Assembly (NCBI GenBank): GCA_965202875.1
Contig: OZ241870.1
Location: forward strand, 3,906,001-3,970,000
Length of the DNA stretch: 64,000 bases
Direction: 5' to 3'
DNA from: HK1 sp965202875
GTDB lineage: Bacteria; Pseudomonadota; Gammaproteobacteria; HK1
Shown: positions 24,372 through 32,929 of the stretch, piece by piece
Position numbering within the stretch: position 1 is the first letter of the stretch
Layout: the number at the start of each line of letters is the position of its first letter
The notes under the pieces: generated by a model
Databases searched by the model: none
Told to the model about the DNA's origin: nothing
The model's input: the letters and a program-made list of their open reading frames with translations, nothing else
Made by a program: the position numbers and the translations under genes

Positions 24372-26561
24372 TCATAGCTCCTGTATGACGGGATCGAAGG
24401 CGGTTCGCATTTTTCCCATTGCCTGGACGAGCCAATCCCGAGCTTCGGGCCAGCGATCCTCGTCGGTAATCCGGACTTCGCCCGGGAAGTAGAGCGAAAC
24501 CCTTGATCCTCGTTTATCGTCCATCCGGTCCCACTCGAGCTCCTCTCCGACCGCCCGCTCTATCTTCTGCTTCCGGTCGTGCAGCTTGTCGAACGTTTCC
24601 TTTGTCGTCTCCTTGTCTCCGGCGTCGATGTACGCCTCGCCCCGAAGTCGATACCTGCCGGCAGGCCTGCAGAACGCCACGGAGTATTTCAACAGACTGG
24701 ACCGTGCGGATGGAAACAACATCCAGTGCTTCTTCCGAGGCGAGACGGCACGGGTCCAACCCGGATGCTCGTCACGGAATGCAGGCAGGAATTCGCCCCA
24801 GAATCGTTTGTACGCCTGTTGGGCTTCGGTCAACCCGGAAGTGCGCACGGACCTCACGGACCGGCTCCAGTCATCGGGTTTGACGTCGACCTGCAACCGG
24901 GACGCGGGAAGCGAATCATCGAATTTCGGATGATACCGCCGCGCGCGGGTCCTGCCTTCGGCCCGCACCACGCCGGCTCGAACGAGCTCGTTCAGCAGGC
25001 CCCGCACCACGGCGGGCGGAGCGTCGATGAGGCGGGTGCCCTCGGCCACGGAAATGCTTCCGCGGCGGCGGATTTCATCGTGCAGCATCCGGCGCCGGTG
25101 GCTTTGCGCCGCCATCCCGGCGCTTCCGGCGCGGAGCGTGGTTTCCTCGGAGAGCACGTAGCGGGAGCCTCCGCGCCGGCCGACACGCGCGAGCAGTCCT
25201 TTCGCCACGGCGCCGGCCAGGAGGGCGCCGGCGTCGGCGTCGGGCAGGACGTCGCGGAGCTCGCGCGGCGTGATGGCGCCGTTTCGCCGTACGGCGACCA
25301 GGACCCGGCGTTCATGCGCGGTCAGATCGTCCCGGCCGAGCAGCGCCAGCCAGACCTGGTCTTCCACATCGACGAGAAAGCGGTTGCGCAGCGTGACCGT
25401 CACGGAGCTCGAGGTCGCCTCGAAGATCGGTGGCTCCATGAGTCGCGATTCCATCTCCCGGTACATGCGGTCGATGCCCTCGCCGTATTCCTCGACGAGC
25501 CCCGTCGTCTTCAGGACCCGCATGATGCGCGGGTTGCGGCTGTAGTGTTCCTCGCGCATGTTGTCGATGGTGATGTGGCCGGGGAGCGGTCCCGGGCTGC
25601 GCACCTCGATGCGGTCGTCCCATACGGTGACGTCCACCGTGGCGCCGTCCAGGCCGTAGTCGCGATGCGCCAGCGCATTCACGACCGCTTCCCGCAGGGC
25701 GGCTTCGGGGTACTCGGGCAGCCCTTCGCGCCGCACGCCGGCCACGACCTCGAACCGCCGGGTATGGCGGCCGATGAAACGCAGGCAGCAGTCGACCGTT
25801 TCCCCGAACGGTCCGGAGCATTCCTCGCGCGCGGCGGAGGGGCCCGGACCGGGGCCGATCCCGGAGCGGCGGACGAGCTGCACGGCGGCGCCGCGGATGA
25901 AATCCCGCGGGTCGTTCGCGAACAGGACGGCCGCCGCGCACAACACGTTCGGTTCCAGAGGCGGCGGCGCCGCGACGGCCACCCCCAGATCCGCCAGTGC
26001 CCGGTCCACCTGATTTCGCCTCACGGCTGGCCGGCCGTCGGCGGCGAGGGCCTGGTTGACCGCGTCGAGATCGAATGCCGATGCCTGCACCACGACGAGT
26101 GGCTCGTCTTCGCCGGCGCGATGTTCCCGCTCCCGCACGAACCGGGCCATCGCGTCCCCGCGCAGGGGTTGCGCGTCGCCGCCCACGCGCCGCAGCAGGC
26201 GGCCGTCGGGTGTGGTGACGATCCGCCCGCGGACCTCGGGCACGGCGCAGATCGTCAGCGTCCGCTCGCCGACGGCCACCTCCCGGATCTGGATGTCGAC
26301 CCCGCACTCGGAAGCGATGCGCGTGATCCGATCCTGGGTGTTCTGCGAGAGTGGGCAGCCGACGATGTTCCGCCTGTCGTCGACCCCGTGGACGATCAAC
26401 CCGCCGTGGGTCATGGCCATGGCCGCGATGGTGTCGCGAACGTCGTCCGGGACGCCGCGCTTGAAGTCGAGCTGCTCGTGTTCGAGGCGGCCGAACAGGC
26501 GCCAGAGCTCGTCGACTGCGAGCCGCCGGGGGATGTCGCCGAGCCGGGGGATGGAGGTCAT
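24372..26561 (-). CDS. AlbA_2 (Schlafen)-HATPase-winged-helix-DUF4268-like fusion protein
   Basis: 729 residues, four parts. Residues 15-140 form an AlbA_2/Schlafen-type domain (EHEQLDFKRG, AMAMTHGGLIVHGVDDRRNI). Residues 270-350 match the HATPase_c_4 domain of such regulators (REAVVNALAHRDYGL, RIEVRSPGPLPGHITIDNMR). Residues 410-560 contain two winged-helix-like stretches (LTAHERRVLVAVRRNGAITP). Residues 590-729 resemble DUF4268 (EELEWDRMDDKRGSRVSLYF), a domain more usual in restriction-linked proteins. Likely a DNA-binding regulator or defence protein. Two palindromes precede the start. The ATG at 26561 has no good ribosome site. Confidence 0.72.
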   Translation of the reverse strand: MTSIPRLGDIPRRLAVDELWRLFGRLEHEQLDFKRGVPDDVRDTIAAMAMTHGGLIVHGVDDRRNIVGCPLSQNTQDRITRIASECGVDIQIREVAVGERTLTICAVPEVRGRIVTTPDGRLLRRVGGDAQPLRGDAMARFVREREHRAGEDEPLVVVQASAFDLDAVNQALAADGRPAVRRNQVDRALADLGVAVAAPPPLEPNVLCAAAVLFANDPRDFIRGAAVQLVRRSGIGPGPGPSAAREECSGPFGETVDCCLRFIGRHTRRFEVVAGVRREGLPEYPEAALREAVVNALAHRDYGLDGATVDVTVWDDRIEVRSPGPLPGHITIDNMREEHYSRNPRIMRVLKTTGLVEEYGEGIDRMYREMESRLMEPPIFEATSSSVTVTLRNRFLVDVEDQVWLALLGRDDLTAHERRVLVAVRRNGAITPRELRDVLPDADAGALLAGAVAKGLLARVGRRGGSRYVLSEETTLRAGSAGMAAQSHRRRMLHDEIRRRGSISVAEGTRLIDAPPAVVRGLLNELVRAGVVRAEGRTRARRYHPKFDDSLPASRLQVDVKPDDWSRSVRSVRTSGLTEAQQAYKRFWGEFLPAFRDEHPGWTRAVSPRKKHWMLFPSARSSLLKYSVAFCRPAGRYRLRGEAYIDAGDKETTKETFDKLHDRKQKIERAVGEELEWDRMDDKRGSRVSLYFPGEVRITDEDRWPEARDWLVQAMGKMRTAFDPVIQEL

Positions 26562-26566
26562 AGTGC

Positions 26567-26588
26567 GGAAAGATTATCAAATCTTTCC
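26567..26588. promoter_or_regulatory. Palindromic operator candidate 1
   Basis: Perfect 9-bp arms GGAAAGATT and AATCTTTCC around a 4-bp centre, only 6 bp from the start codon of the AlbA_2 fusion gene. A bound protein would block ribosome or polymerase access, as expected for autorepression by its HTH domains. Confidence 0.6.
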
Positions 26589-26617
26589 GGATAAAACTGA
26601 TTTTATGACTTTTCTCG

Positions 26618-26639
26618 GGAAAGATTGTCGAATCTTTCT
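26618..26639. promoter_or_regulatory. Palindromic operator candidate 2
   Basis: GGAAAGATT and AATCTTTCT around a 4-bp centre. The centre is 51 bp from that of the first palindrome, close to five helical turns, so proteins bound at both would sit on the same face of the DNA. Confidence 0.6.
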
Positions 26640-26757
26640 CGCCCTTCGCCCGGCGCTTTAGCAGGGCGCTCGCCTCGGGGTGGGCGTAGCTCCCGGTGCT
26701 CCGTTCCTTGCCGGCCCGGCTCGCGCTCTTCTTCGCCGTCTTCTTCCTGCTGGCCAT
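26635..26757 (-). pseudogene. N-terminal fragment, possibly of a DNA methyltransferase gene
   Basis: ATG at 26757 with AAGGAG upstream, giving MASRKKTAKKSASRAGKERS and TGSYAHPEASALLKRR. The Lys-rich start plus Y-x-HPEA resembles the first residues of some site-specific adenine methyltransferases. After about 41 residues it runs into the palindrome-containing DNA and the AlbA_2 gene, with no methyltransferase domain. Weak identification; it could also be a real short basic protein. Confidence 0.35.
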
Positions 26758-26800
26758 CTGGACTCCTTGCCGCGTCGGGGCGCGTGGCGAAGGCCGCCCG

Positions 26801-28150
26801 TCACGTTCCGGCATTCGGGGGCGACGCTCCCGGGCGATGGCTGGGCTCGATCCATAGATCGATGAGGGACAGCTCTTCGGCGGTCAGCTCCATCCCGCTG
26901 TTTGCCACCATGCTCAGGACGAAATACTCGAACGTGTCGGCCAATGTGGCCTCGGTCAGCGTCTCGTCGTCGCCGAGGTCACAACCTGCGGACAGGAGGC
27001 CGTGCAGGATCCAACCGACGTGTTTGCGCGATACCGGATAGCCGAGCTCGTTGAGGCGGTCCCGTACCGCTTTTTCGACGGGTATCAACTGATAGCCGTC
27101 CCTGCGGACCACTTCGCAGACGACGTCGAACAGCTTCGTATACACGGAGCTTCGCAGCAAAGGCACGCCGCACACCGTCTGGATCCGTTTCGCCAGCCCA
27201 TGGAGCTGCGGATCCTCCATCTCGTCGATCAGATGCGGCGGGGACGGGAAGTAGATGAACTCCGAATTTTCGTGCACCACGAGCTTCAGCCCAAGTCCCG
27301 GAAGACGGGATGTCAGGAAGGATTTGAAAGTCTTGTGGCCGAACCACTTCTCATTCCCGAACCTGCTCCGGATCGCCGAGGCCAGCTTCGCGATCGGCAC
27401 CGCCTCGGAGGCGTCGCTCATGTACTGTTTGATGAAGTCGTCGATCCCGGCGAGTTGCCGGAGCGAAACGGACGGTTCCTCCCCGGCGGATTCCGGCGCC
27501 GGCGTCGACCCGACCGGATCGACGCGCCCGGGCTCCTTGCCACCGGCATCGGAGTCCATGACGGGCGCGGCTTTCCGGGCCAGCGCCTGCTCGACGAACC
27601 GGTCGGCTTCGATGACCACGTCGGCCACGGCTCGATACGCCTGGGAGACGAGGTTGGGGATCACGATGACCAGGCGCCGGTCATGGCGGCGCAGGCGAAG
27701 CAGCACCGGCGTGAAATCGGCGTCCCCGGACAGGATGATGAACTCGCCGAAGGAAGGCTGCTCCAAGGCGAGGGTATCGACGACGTCGAGCGCCATGGTG
27801 ATGTCGGTCGAGCTCTTCCTCTGCCGGGTGAGCGAAGGGCAATCGACGACCTCGAACGCCGCCCGTACAAAGTCGACACGGTAACGTCCGTAACCGATCC
27901 ACCTGCCTTTCCCGCCCTTGTTGTCCTTGTATCCGCCGTTCGGATTGAGATAGCACTTGCGCAGGAGGATGCGCCGGTATTCGGAGCCGTCATCGGCAAG
28001 CTCCGGCATGTCGAAACGCGAAAGCCAATCGAGCCAGCGGCCCGGATTGGTGGCGAACTTCTCGGCCGTGTCGTCGCCGTAATCGCGTCTCAGGCTGGTG
28101 AAGATGTTGTCGAAGTCGACGAACAACGCCGAATGGCTCTTCGTCTGCAT
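26801..28150 (-). CDS. NYN-domain (LabA-like) ribonuclease with OST-HTH-like C-terminus
   Basis: 449 residues. The N-terminal NYN/LabA-like PIN-fold domain has FVDFDNIFTS (Asp12, Asp14), KSSTDITMALDVVD and LSGDADFTPVLLRLRR, the acidic residues of this nuclease family. After a Pro/Glu linker, residues 235-310 (IDDFIKQYMSDASEAVPIAK, FKSFLTSRLPGLGLKLV) fit an OST-HTH/LOTUS RNA-binding domain, and the remaining 130 residues may repeat it. Such proteins probably cut RNA. It lies upstream of the AlbA_2 fusion on the same strand with a 240-bp gap, so an operon is possible but unproven. ATG at 28150. Confidence 0.82.
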   Translation of the reverse strand: MQTKSHSALFVDFDNIFTSLRRDYGDDTAEKFATNPGRWLDWLSRFDMPELADDGSEYRRILLRKCYLNPNGGYKDNKGGKGRWIGYGRYRVDFVRAAFEVVDCPSLTRQRKSSTDITMALDVVDTLALEQPSFGEFIILSGDADFTPVLLRLRRHDRRLVIVIPNLVSQAYRAVADVVIEADRFVEQALARKAAPVMDSDAGGKEPGRVDPVGSTPAPESAGEEPSVSLRQLAGIDDFIKQYMSDASEAVPIAKLASAIRSRFGNEKWFGHKTFKSFLTSRLPGLGLKLVVHENSEFIYFPSPPHLIDEMEDPQLHGLAKRIQTVCGVPLLRSSVYTKLFDVVCEVVRRDGYQLIPVEKAVRDRLNELGYPVSRKHVGWILHGLLSAGCDLGDDETLTEATLADTFEYFVLSMVANSGMELTAEELSLIDLWIEPSHRPGASPPNAGT

Positions 28151-28194
28151 GGCGGGTTGCCTCGTCCCGGGGAACGTTCCCTTTCGATCCTACC

Positions 28195-28622
28195 CCCGAA
28201 GTCCCTCCGCGACACCTTGCAACGATCCGCCTCCTCGGATCTCGCCGGGATCGATCGGAAGATCGATCACGCGGCACAATCCGACGGCCCGGGAGAGAGC
28301 CGCGCCGGCGTCCAGCAGCTCCCGCGCGCAGCGGGCGGGCTCGACAACGTGGCGACGGTTCTGGCCGACCTCGGCGGCAAGCCGGACGCCGAACGGCTCG
28401 CCGCGTTGTCGAAAGGGTTCGAACGGCCGGTCGCCCAACGCCTCGGATACCTCCTCGCGAGGCTCGGCCATGCGGAGCGGACCGGACCGCTGCACGTCGC
28501 CCTGCCCAGGCCGGAGACCGGTTGGGTCGAGCTCGACCCCGCCGAAGCGAACGACCCGGATTTCACGCCGGCTCCGGTGGAGCGGGACAGGCGGTGGCGC
28601 GTCATCGTGCGCCGCGTCCTTG
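28195..28622 (+). pseudogene. C-terminal fragment of an AbiEi-type antitoxin
   Basis: Reads LAALSKGFERPVAQRLGYLL, RLGHAERTGPLHVALPR, WVELDP and VERDRRWRVIVRRVLV. This is the conserved C-terminal block of type IV AbiEi antitoxin/transcriptional regulators. The winged-helix N-terminus and any AbiEii toxin are gone, and the fragment stops abruptly at 28622, where sequence of an E2 lipoyl domain on the other strand begins. No start codon or promoter. Confidence 0.7.
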
Positions 28623-28624
28623 TC

Positions 28625-28747
28625 GGTCTCCACCGCGAACAGCGGCGCACCCTCGGCGACCACGCCGCCTTCGTCCACGTACCACTGCACGACCTTGCCG
28701 CGCTCCATGGTGTGGCCGAGGGCGGCGAGCTTGAGCCGGACCGCCAT
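28625..28747 (-). pseudogene. Lipoyl-domain fragment of a dehydrogenase E2 component
   Basis: From the ATG at 28747: MAVRLKLAALGHTMERGKVV, VDEGGVVAEGAPLFAVETDK and DAAHD. VETDKDA holds the lysine that would carry lipoate. After about 41 codons it is cut off and joined to the AbiEi fragment. The ATG overlaps the stop of the E1-beta remnant (TGATG), the normal arrangement of an E1-alpha/E1-beta/E2 operon. Confidence 0.75.
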
Positions 28748-29437
28748 CAGGCCATCACCCGGCGGACCGCGGCGCCGATCGCGTCGGCCCCGGGCACCGC
28801 GAGATCGACCAGCTCCTCGGCAAAGGGCATGGGCACGTGGGCGCCGCCCACCCGGACGACGGGCGCGCGCAGGTCGTGGAAGCAGCGCTCCGCGAGGGTT
28901 GCGGCGATCTCCGCGCCGCCGCCGGCGAAGGAGGAGTCCATCTCGCAGACCACCGCCCGGCCGGTCTTGCGCACCGATTCGCAAATGGTGTCCACGTCGA
29001 GGGGCGCCAGGGTCCTCGGGGCCACCACTTCGACGTCGTAGCCCTCGTCCTCGAGCGCGACGCCCGCCTCCAGCGCCCGCGGCACCATCCCCCCGATGGC
29101 GATCACCGTGGCGTCCTCGCCTTCGCGCTTGACGTCCGCGACCCCGAAGGGCACCACGTAGTCGCCGTCGGGCACGTCGCCTTCGTGCACGTACATGGCC
29201 TTGTACTCGAAGAACACCACCGGGTCGGGGCTGCGGATGGCGGTCTTCATCAATCCCTTGGCGTCGTACGGGGTGGTGGGGATCACCACCTGCAAGCCCG
29301 GCACGTGCATGAACCACGACTCCATGATCTGCGAGCGCTGGGCGGCGAGCAGCCGGGCCGGGCCGCAGGGGAGGCGGATCACCAGGGGGACGCTGGCCTG
29401 GCCGCCGGCCATGTAGCGCATCTTGGCGGCCTGGGCG
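28747..29437 (-). pseudogene. E1-beta (transketolase-type) remnant, N-terminus missing
   Basis: Reads AAKMRYMAGGQASVPLVIRL, QRSQIMESWFMHVPGLQVVI, EGDVPDGDYVVPFGVADVKR and so on to AAVRRVMA-stop. This is the C-terminal two-thirds of the beta subunit of pyruvate or acetoin dehydrogenase E1. About the first 85-110 residues are lost: upstream it joins, out of frame, the 5' piece of the alpha-subunit gene near 29438. Therefore not functional. Confidence 0.85.
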
Positions 29438-29705
29438 CACCCTTGGCGAGGCAGTGGCCGTGGCTGCGATGGGTGCCGAGCACGTAGTCGTCGTCGCGCA
29501 GATGGGCGCAGACCCCCACCGCGACCGCCTCCTCGCCGCAGTAGGTGTGCAGGGCGCCCTTGACCGACCCGAGGCTGGTCTGGCGAAGGGCTTCCTCCTC
29601 GAAGAGGCGAATGCGCCACATGTCGGTGTAGAGCCTGCGGCCGAGATCGGCGGTGAGGGGCAGGGGACCTCCGATGGGATCGTGCGGTCTCTGTCCTGTG
29701 GTCAT
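29438..29705 (-). pseudogene. E1-alpha 5' fragment
   Basis: ATG at 29705: LGRRLYTDMWRIRLFEEEAL, HTYCGEEAVAVGVCAHLRDD and YVLGTHRSHGHCLAKG, the first ~90 residues of a dehydrogenase E1 alpha subunit (GTHRSHGH lies near the cofactor site). The remaining ~240 residues are deleted and the E1-beta remnant follows directly. One deletion therefore removed the alpha 3' part and the beta 5' part. Confidence 0.85.
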
Positions 29706-29891
29706 TCGGGCTGTGGTCTTCCCGGCGTCGATGCGCCATGTGCTTCCAGGATGCCGCCGCGGTGACGGTGCGCCGCGGCGGCACCTCGCGGCGGTGGGAT
29801 CATGGTCGACGCGGAGGGAGGCGTTCTCCTCCGCACCTCCGGAGCATCGTACACTTGCCCGGCGGGCGCTTGCGCGCTAGGTTTCGCCCCC

Positions 29892-30788
29892 GTGAACCCG
29901 CCCGCGCCTCCCCCGCGACTGCATCCGCATCCCAAGCCGCTGGTGTGCGTCTCGGCGAGCATCATCGAGGTCGAGAACCGGCGCTATCCCGTCCACGCCA
30001 CCGCCGTGAAGAACGTCGACGCGGTCGAGCGGTTCACCGGGGGCATCCCGGTCTTGCTGCCGGCGCTGGGCGATCGGCTCGACGTCGACTCCTTCGTCGA
30101 GCGCATCGACGGGCTCATGCTGACCGGCGGGCGCGCCAACGTCGAGCCCCGCCACTACAACGGCCCGCCCTTCCCCGACGACGAGCCGATCGATCCCGAA
30201 CGCGACGCGACCGTCCTGGCGATGGTGCGGGCCTGCGTGGCGGCCGAGGTGCCGGTGTTCGGGGTCTGCCGCGGCATCCAGGAGATGAATGTGGCCCTGG
30301 GCGGCTCGCTGCACTACCGGCTGCACCTGATCGAAGGCAAGGACGACCACCGGATGCCGCGGCGCGACGACGTGACCGTCGAGGAGGTCTTCAAGCTGCG
30401 CCACCCGGTGCGCCTCACCCGGGGCGGTCTGTTCGAAGGGCTCGCGGGCGCCTCCGAGGTCATGGTGAACTCCCTGCACGGCCAGGGGATCGACGCGCTG
30501 GCGGACGCGCTGGAAGTCGAGGCGGTCAGTCCCGACGGGGTCATCGAGGGCGTGCGGCTCAGGAACGACCCCACGTTCACGGTGGGAGTGCAGTGGCATG
30601 CGGAGTGGAAACCCGAGGAGCACGCCCTCTCGCGCAAGCTCTTCGAGGAATTCGGCCGCGCGGCGTACGCCTGTGCCCGATCGCGCCACGATCCGAAGGC
30701 GGTGTCCAGGCGAACACACCACACCGGCGGCGACCATCCGCTCGGCGCAGGCGGATTTGAACGCTCCGATCGCCGACCTCCGCACTGA
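29892..30788 (+). CDS. PuuD-like gamma-glutamyl peptidase (class I glutamine amidotransferase)
   Basis: Peptidase C26 family; PuuD hydrolyses gamma-glutamyl-GABA in putrescine breakdown. Landmarks: PLVCVSASIIEVENRRYPVH near the start, GLMLTGGRANVEPRHY, the nucleophile Cys in VFGVCRGIQEMN, and His/Glu of the triad in VGVQWHAEWKPEE. GTG at 29892 is my preferred start by homology length; an upstream ATG at 29802 adds 30 unlikely residues. The last ~40 residues (RSRHDPKAVSRRTHHTGGDH on) read through a PglZ-like fragment in another frame, so the native stop appears to have been lost. Confidence 0.8.
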   Translation: MNPPAPPPRLHPHPKPLVCVSASIIEVENRRYPVHATAVKNVDAVERFTGGIPVLLPALGDRLDVDSFVERIDGLMLTGGRANVEPRHYNGPPFPDDEPIDPERDATVLAMVRACVAAEVPVFGVCRGIQEMNVALGGSLHYRLHLIEGKDDHRMPRRDDVTVEEVFKLRHPVRLTRGGLFEGLAGASEVMVNSLHGQGIDALADALEVEAVSPDGVIEGVRLRNDPTFTVGVQWHAEWKPEEHALSRKLFEEFGRAAYACARSRHDPKAVSRRTHHTGGDHPLGAGGFERSDRRPPH

Positions 30789-30960
30789 TGTGGACCGCGC
30801 GTTCCTCGCCTGGATCGAGCGCCGCTACGCGGGGCTCCACAACCAGCCGCCAGCCCCGCCGGTCATGGTGCACCACCTGCCGCGTTTCCTCGCCCGGCGG
30901 CGCGCCGACGACCCCCCGTGCAAGGTCGCGCTCGTCGTCGTCGATGGACTCGCCCTCTGC
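30749..30960 (+). pseudogene. PglZ-like fragment (BREX-type)
   Basis: Frame: DVDRAFLAWIERRYAGLHNQ, PPAPPVMVHHLPRFLARRRA and CKVALVVVDGLAL. This resembles the point where the alkaline-phosphatase-like PglZ domain of phage-defence proteins begins (VALVVVDGLAL contains the metal-binding Asp). It stops at about 30960, where unrelated sequence starts. Only the overlap with the puuD-like 3' end is expressed. Identification is by recall of the motif. Confidence 0.5.
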
Positions 30961-31253
30961 TGGAGACCAGCGGGAAAGGGCTCTATCGCGGCGCGGCGAA
31001 GCGCGTCACCGGCCACGGGCCCGTCGCCGTCTGGGTCCTGAAGGCCATGCTCTCGGCCGGCGGAGGCACGCCCCAGTCGCCGTCCGCCCTGCTTCGTGCC
31101 CCCCGCCTGCTCCCGTTCGAGCTCGCGTTGCCTTCGCCGGCGGAGCTGGAGGCCTGCAGCGCCTTCGAGATCTTCCAGCACGGGCTCGATCGCGAAGTGC
31201 TGCTCGGCCTCGCCGACACCGCCCGGAGCTGCGGCACGGAGGGGCGCACCTGA
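30961..31253 (+). pseudogene. C-terminal gene fragment of unknown family
   Basis: Frame: LLETSGKGLYRGAAKRVTGH, GPVAVWVLKAMLSAGGG, SALLRAPRLLPFELALPSPA, FEIFQHGLDREVLLGLADTA, stop at 31253. The text is protein-like with good codon structure but has no start; it is fused directly to the PglZ-like piece. I do not recognise the family. Confidence 0.4.
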
Positions 31254-31491
31254 CGGGGTTTGGTCGGTAACGATGCGTTGGAGCATCGTGGAGAGTCATC
31301 GCTCGGTGGTTCGCCCATCCGACATGGAACTCGGGATCTGGTAGCTTTCCGCTTGGCAATCGTCGCTCCGGTCGGTGGCAATCGGAGCGATTGATGGAGG
31401 TAACGACAGAAGTAGAGCCGCGGCCCGATGCCGAAGACGCGCTGATCGGCGTTCCGCCCCGACGTTGCCCTGTGTTGCCGGAGGACCACGC

Positions 31492-32862
31492 ATGAGCCGG
31501 CTGGTGGTGGTCTCCAACCGCGTGGCCTCGATGAAGAATCCGGCCCAGGCCGGTGGGCTCGCGGTCGCGCTGCTCGACGCGCTGCGGCGCAGCGGCGGGG
31601 TCTGGCTCGGCTGGAGCGGTGAGATCTCGGAGACGGAGCGCCGGACCCCGAGCATCCAGCACCACAACGCGCTGACCATCGCGACCCTCGACCTGACCCC
31701 CGGCGACTACGACGACTACTACAACGGCTTCGCGAACTCGACGCTGTGGCCGCTGCTCCACTACCGCCTCGACCTCGCGACCTTCGACCGGGAGCACTAC
31801 CAGGGCTACACCAAGGTCAACCGGCGCTTCGCCCATGCGCTGCTGCCGCTGTTGACGGCCGACGACTACCTCTGGGTCCACGACTACCACCTGATCGCGT
31901 GCGGCGAGGAGCTGCGGCGCATGGGGTGCAACCAGCCGATGGGCTTCTTCCTCCACACGCCGTTCCCGGCGCGCGAGATCCTCACCGCCCTGCCCACCCA
32001 CGACGTGCTCGTCCGCGCGCTCTTCGCGTACAACGTGGTGGGCTTCCAGACCCGGAGGGATCGCGACTGCTTCACCGACTACGTCGTGCACGAAGCGCAG
32101 GGCCAGGTGCTCGGGCCCGACCGGCTGAGGGCGTTCGGCCGGGAGATCACGGTCTCGGACTTTCCCATCGGGATCGACGCCGCGGCGTTCGCGCGTTACG
32201 CGACGACGAAGGAAGCCGATACGCACGCGGCGCGCATGCGCCGGGTGCTCGCCAACCGGCAGGCGATCCTCGGCGTCGACCGTCTCGACTACAGCAAGGG
32301 ACTGCCCGAGCGGTTCCGCGCGTTCGAGCGCCTGCTCGCGATCTATCCCGAGAACCGGGGCCGCGTGAGCTATATCCAGATCGCGCCGAAATCGCGCGCC
32401 GGTATCCAGGAGTACGTCGACATCCGCCATGAGCTGGAAGCGCTGTCGGGCAGCATCAACTCCGAGTACTCCGAGTTCGACTGGACCCCGCTGCGCTACA
32501 TCAACCGCAGCTTCAGCCGCCGCGCCCTCGCCGGGCTCTTTCGTATCGCCCGGATCGGATTCGTCACCCCGCTGCGGGACGGAATGAACCTGGTGGCGAA
32601 GGAGTACGTCGCGGCCCAGTCGCCGGAGAGCCCGGGCGTGCTCGTGCTCTCGCGCTTCGCCGGCGCGGCCCAGCAGGCCGAGGGCGCCCTCATCGTCAAC
32701 CCCTACGACGTCCAGGGCGTTGCGGATGCGCTCCGGACCGCGCTCAACATGTCCTTGGCGGAACGCGAGGCGCGGTGGAAGACCCTGATCGAAGGGGTGC
32801 GGCGCGACGACGTGGCGGCGTGGCGCGAATCCTTCCTCGAACGGCTCTACGCGGTGCGATGA
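31492..32862 (+). CDS. otsA: Trehalose-6-phosphate synthase
   Basis: 456 residues, GT20 family. Joins UDP-glucose and glucose-6-phosphate to make trehalose-6-phosphate, for osmoprotection. Landmarks: MSRLVVVSNRVASMKNPAQA, substrate-loop WLGWSG, VHDYHLIACGEELRRMG, GVDRLDYSKGLPERF and the donor-site TPLRDGMNLVAKEYVA. Close in length to E. coli OtsA (474). ATG at 31492 with CCGGAGGACC upstream. A 33-codon frame from 31394 ends in an ATGA overlap with this start and might be a leader peptide. No otsB lies nearby; the next gene is glucokinase, which could supply glucose-6-phosphate. Confidence 0.95.
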   Translation: MSRLVVVSNRVASMKNPAQAGGLAVALLDALRRSGGVWLGWSGEISETERRTPSIQHHNALTIATLDLTPGDYDDYYNGFANSTLWPLLHYRLDLATFDREHYQGYTKVNRRFAHALLPLLTADDYLWVHDYHLIACGEELRRMGCNQPMGFFLHTPFPAREILTALPTHDVLVRALFAYNVVGFQTRRDRDCFTDYVVHEAQGQVLGPDRLRAFGREITVSDFPIGIDAAAFARYATTKEADTHAARMRRVLANRQAILGVDRLDYSKGLPERFRAFERLLAIYPENRGRVSYIQIAPKSRAGIQEYVDIRHELEALSGSINSEYSEFDWTPLRYINRSFSRRALAGLFRIARIGFVTPLRDGMNLVAKEYVAAQSPESPGVLVLSRFAGAAQQAEGALIVNPYDVQGVADALRTALNMSLAEREARWKTLIEGVRRDDVAAWRESFLERLYAVR

Positions 32863-32929
32863 CGCACACCCTCACGGTATCCGATCCCAGGGGACTCGCG
32901 TCCGATTCCGCTGCACGGGGAGCAATTCG

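Noticed and set aside
27002..29041. 679-codon plus-strand frame opposite the NYN gene
   Set aside because: Mostly shadow; only its 28195-28622 part is real sequence (the AbiEi fragment), which has no start of its own.
31394..31495. 33-codon ORF ending in ATGA on the otsA start
   Set aside because: It could be a leader peptide but has no visible attenuator or conserved text; kept only as a remark under otsA.
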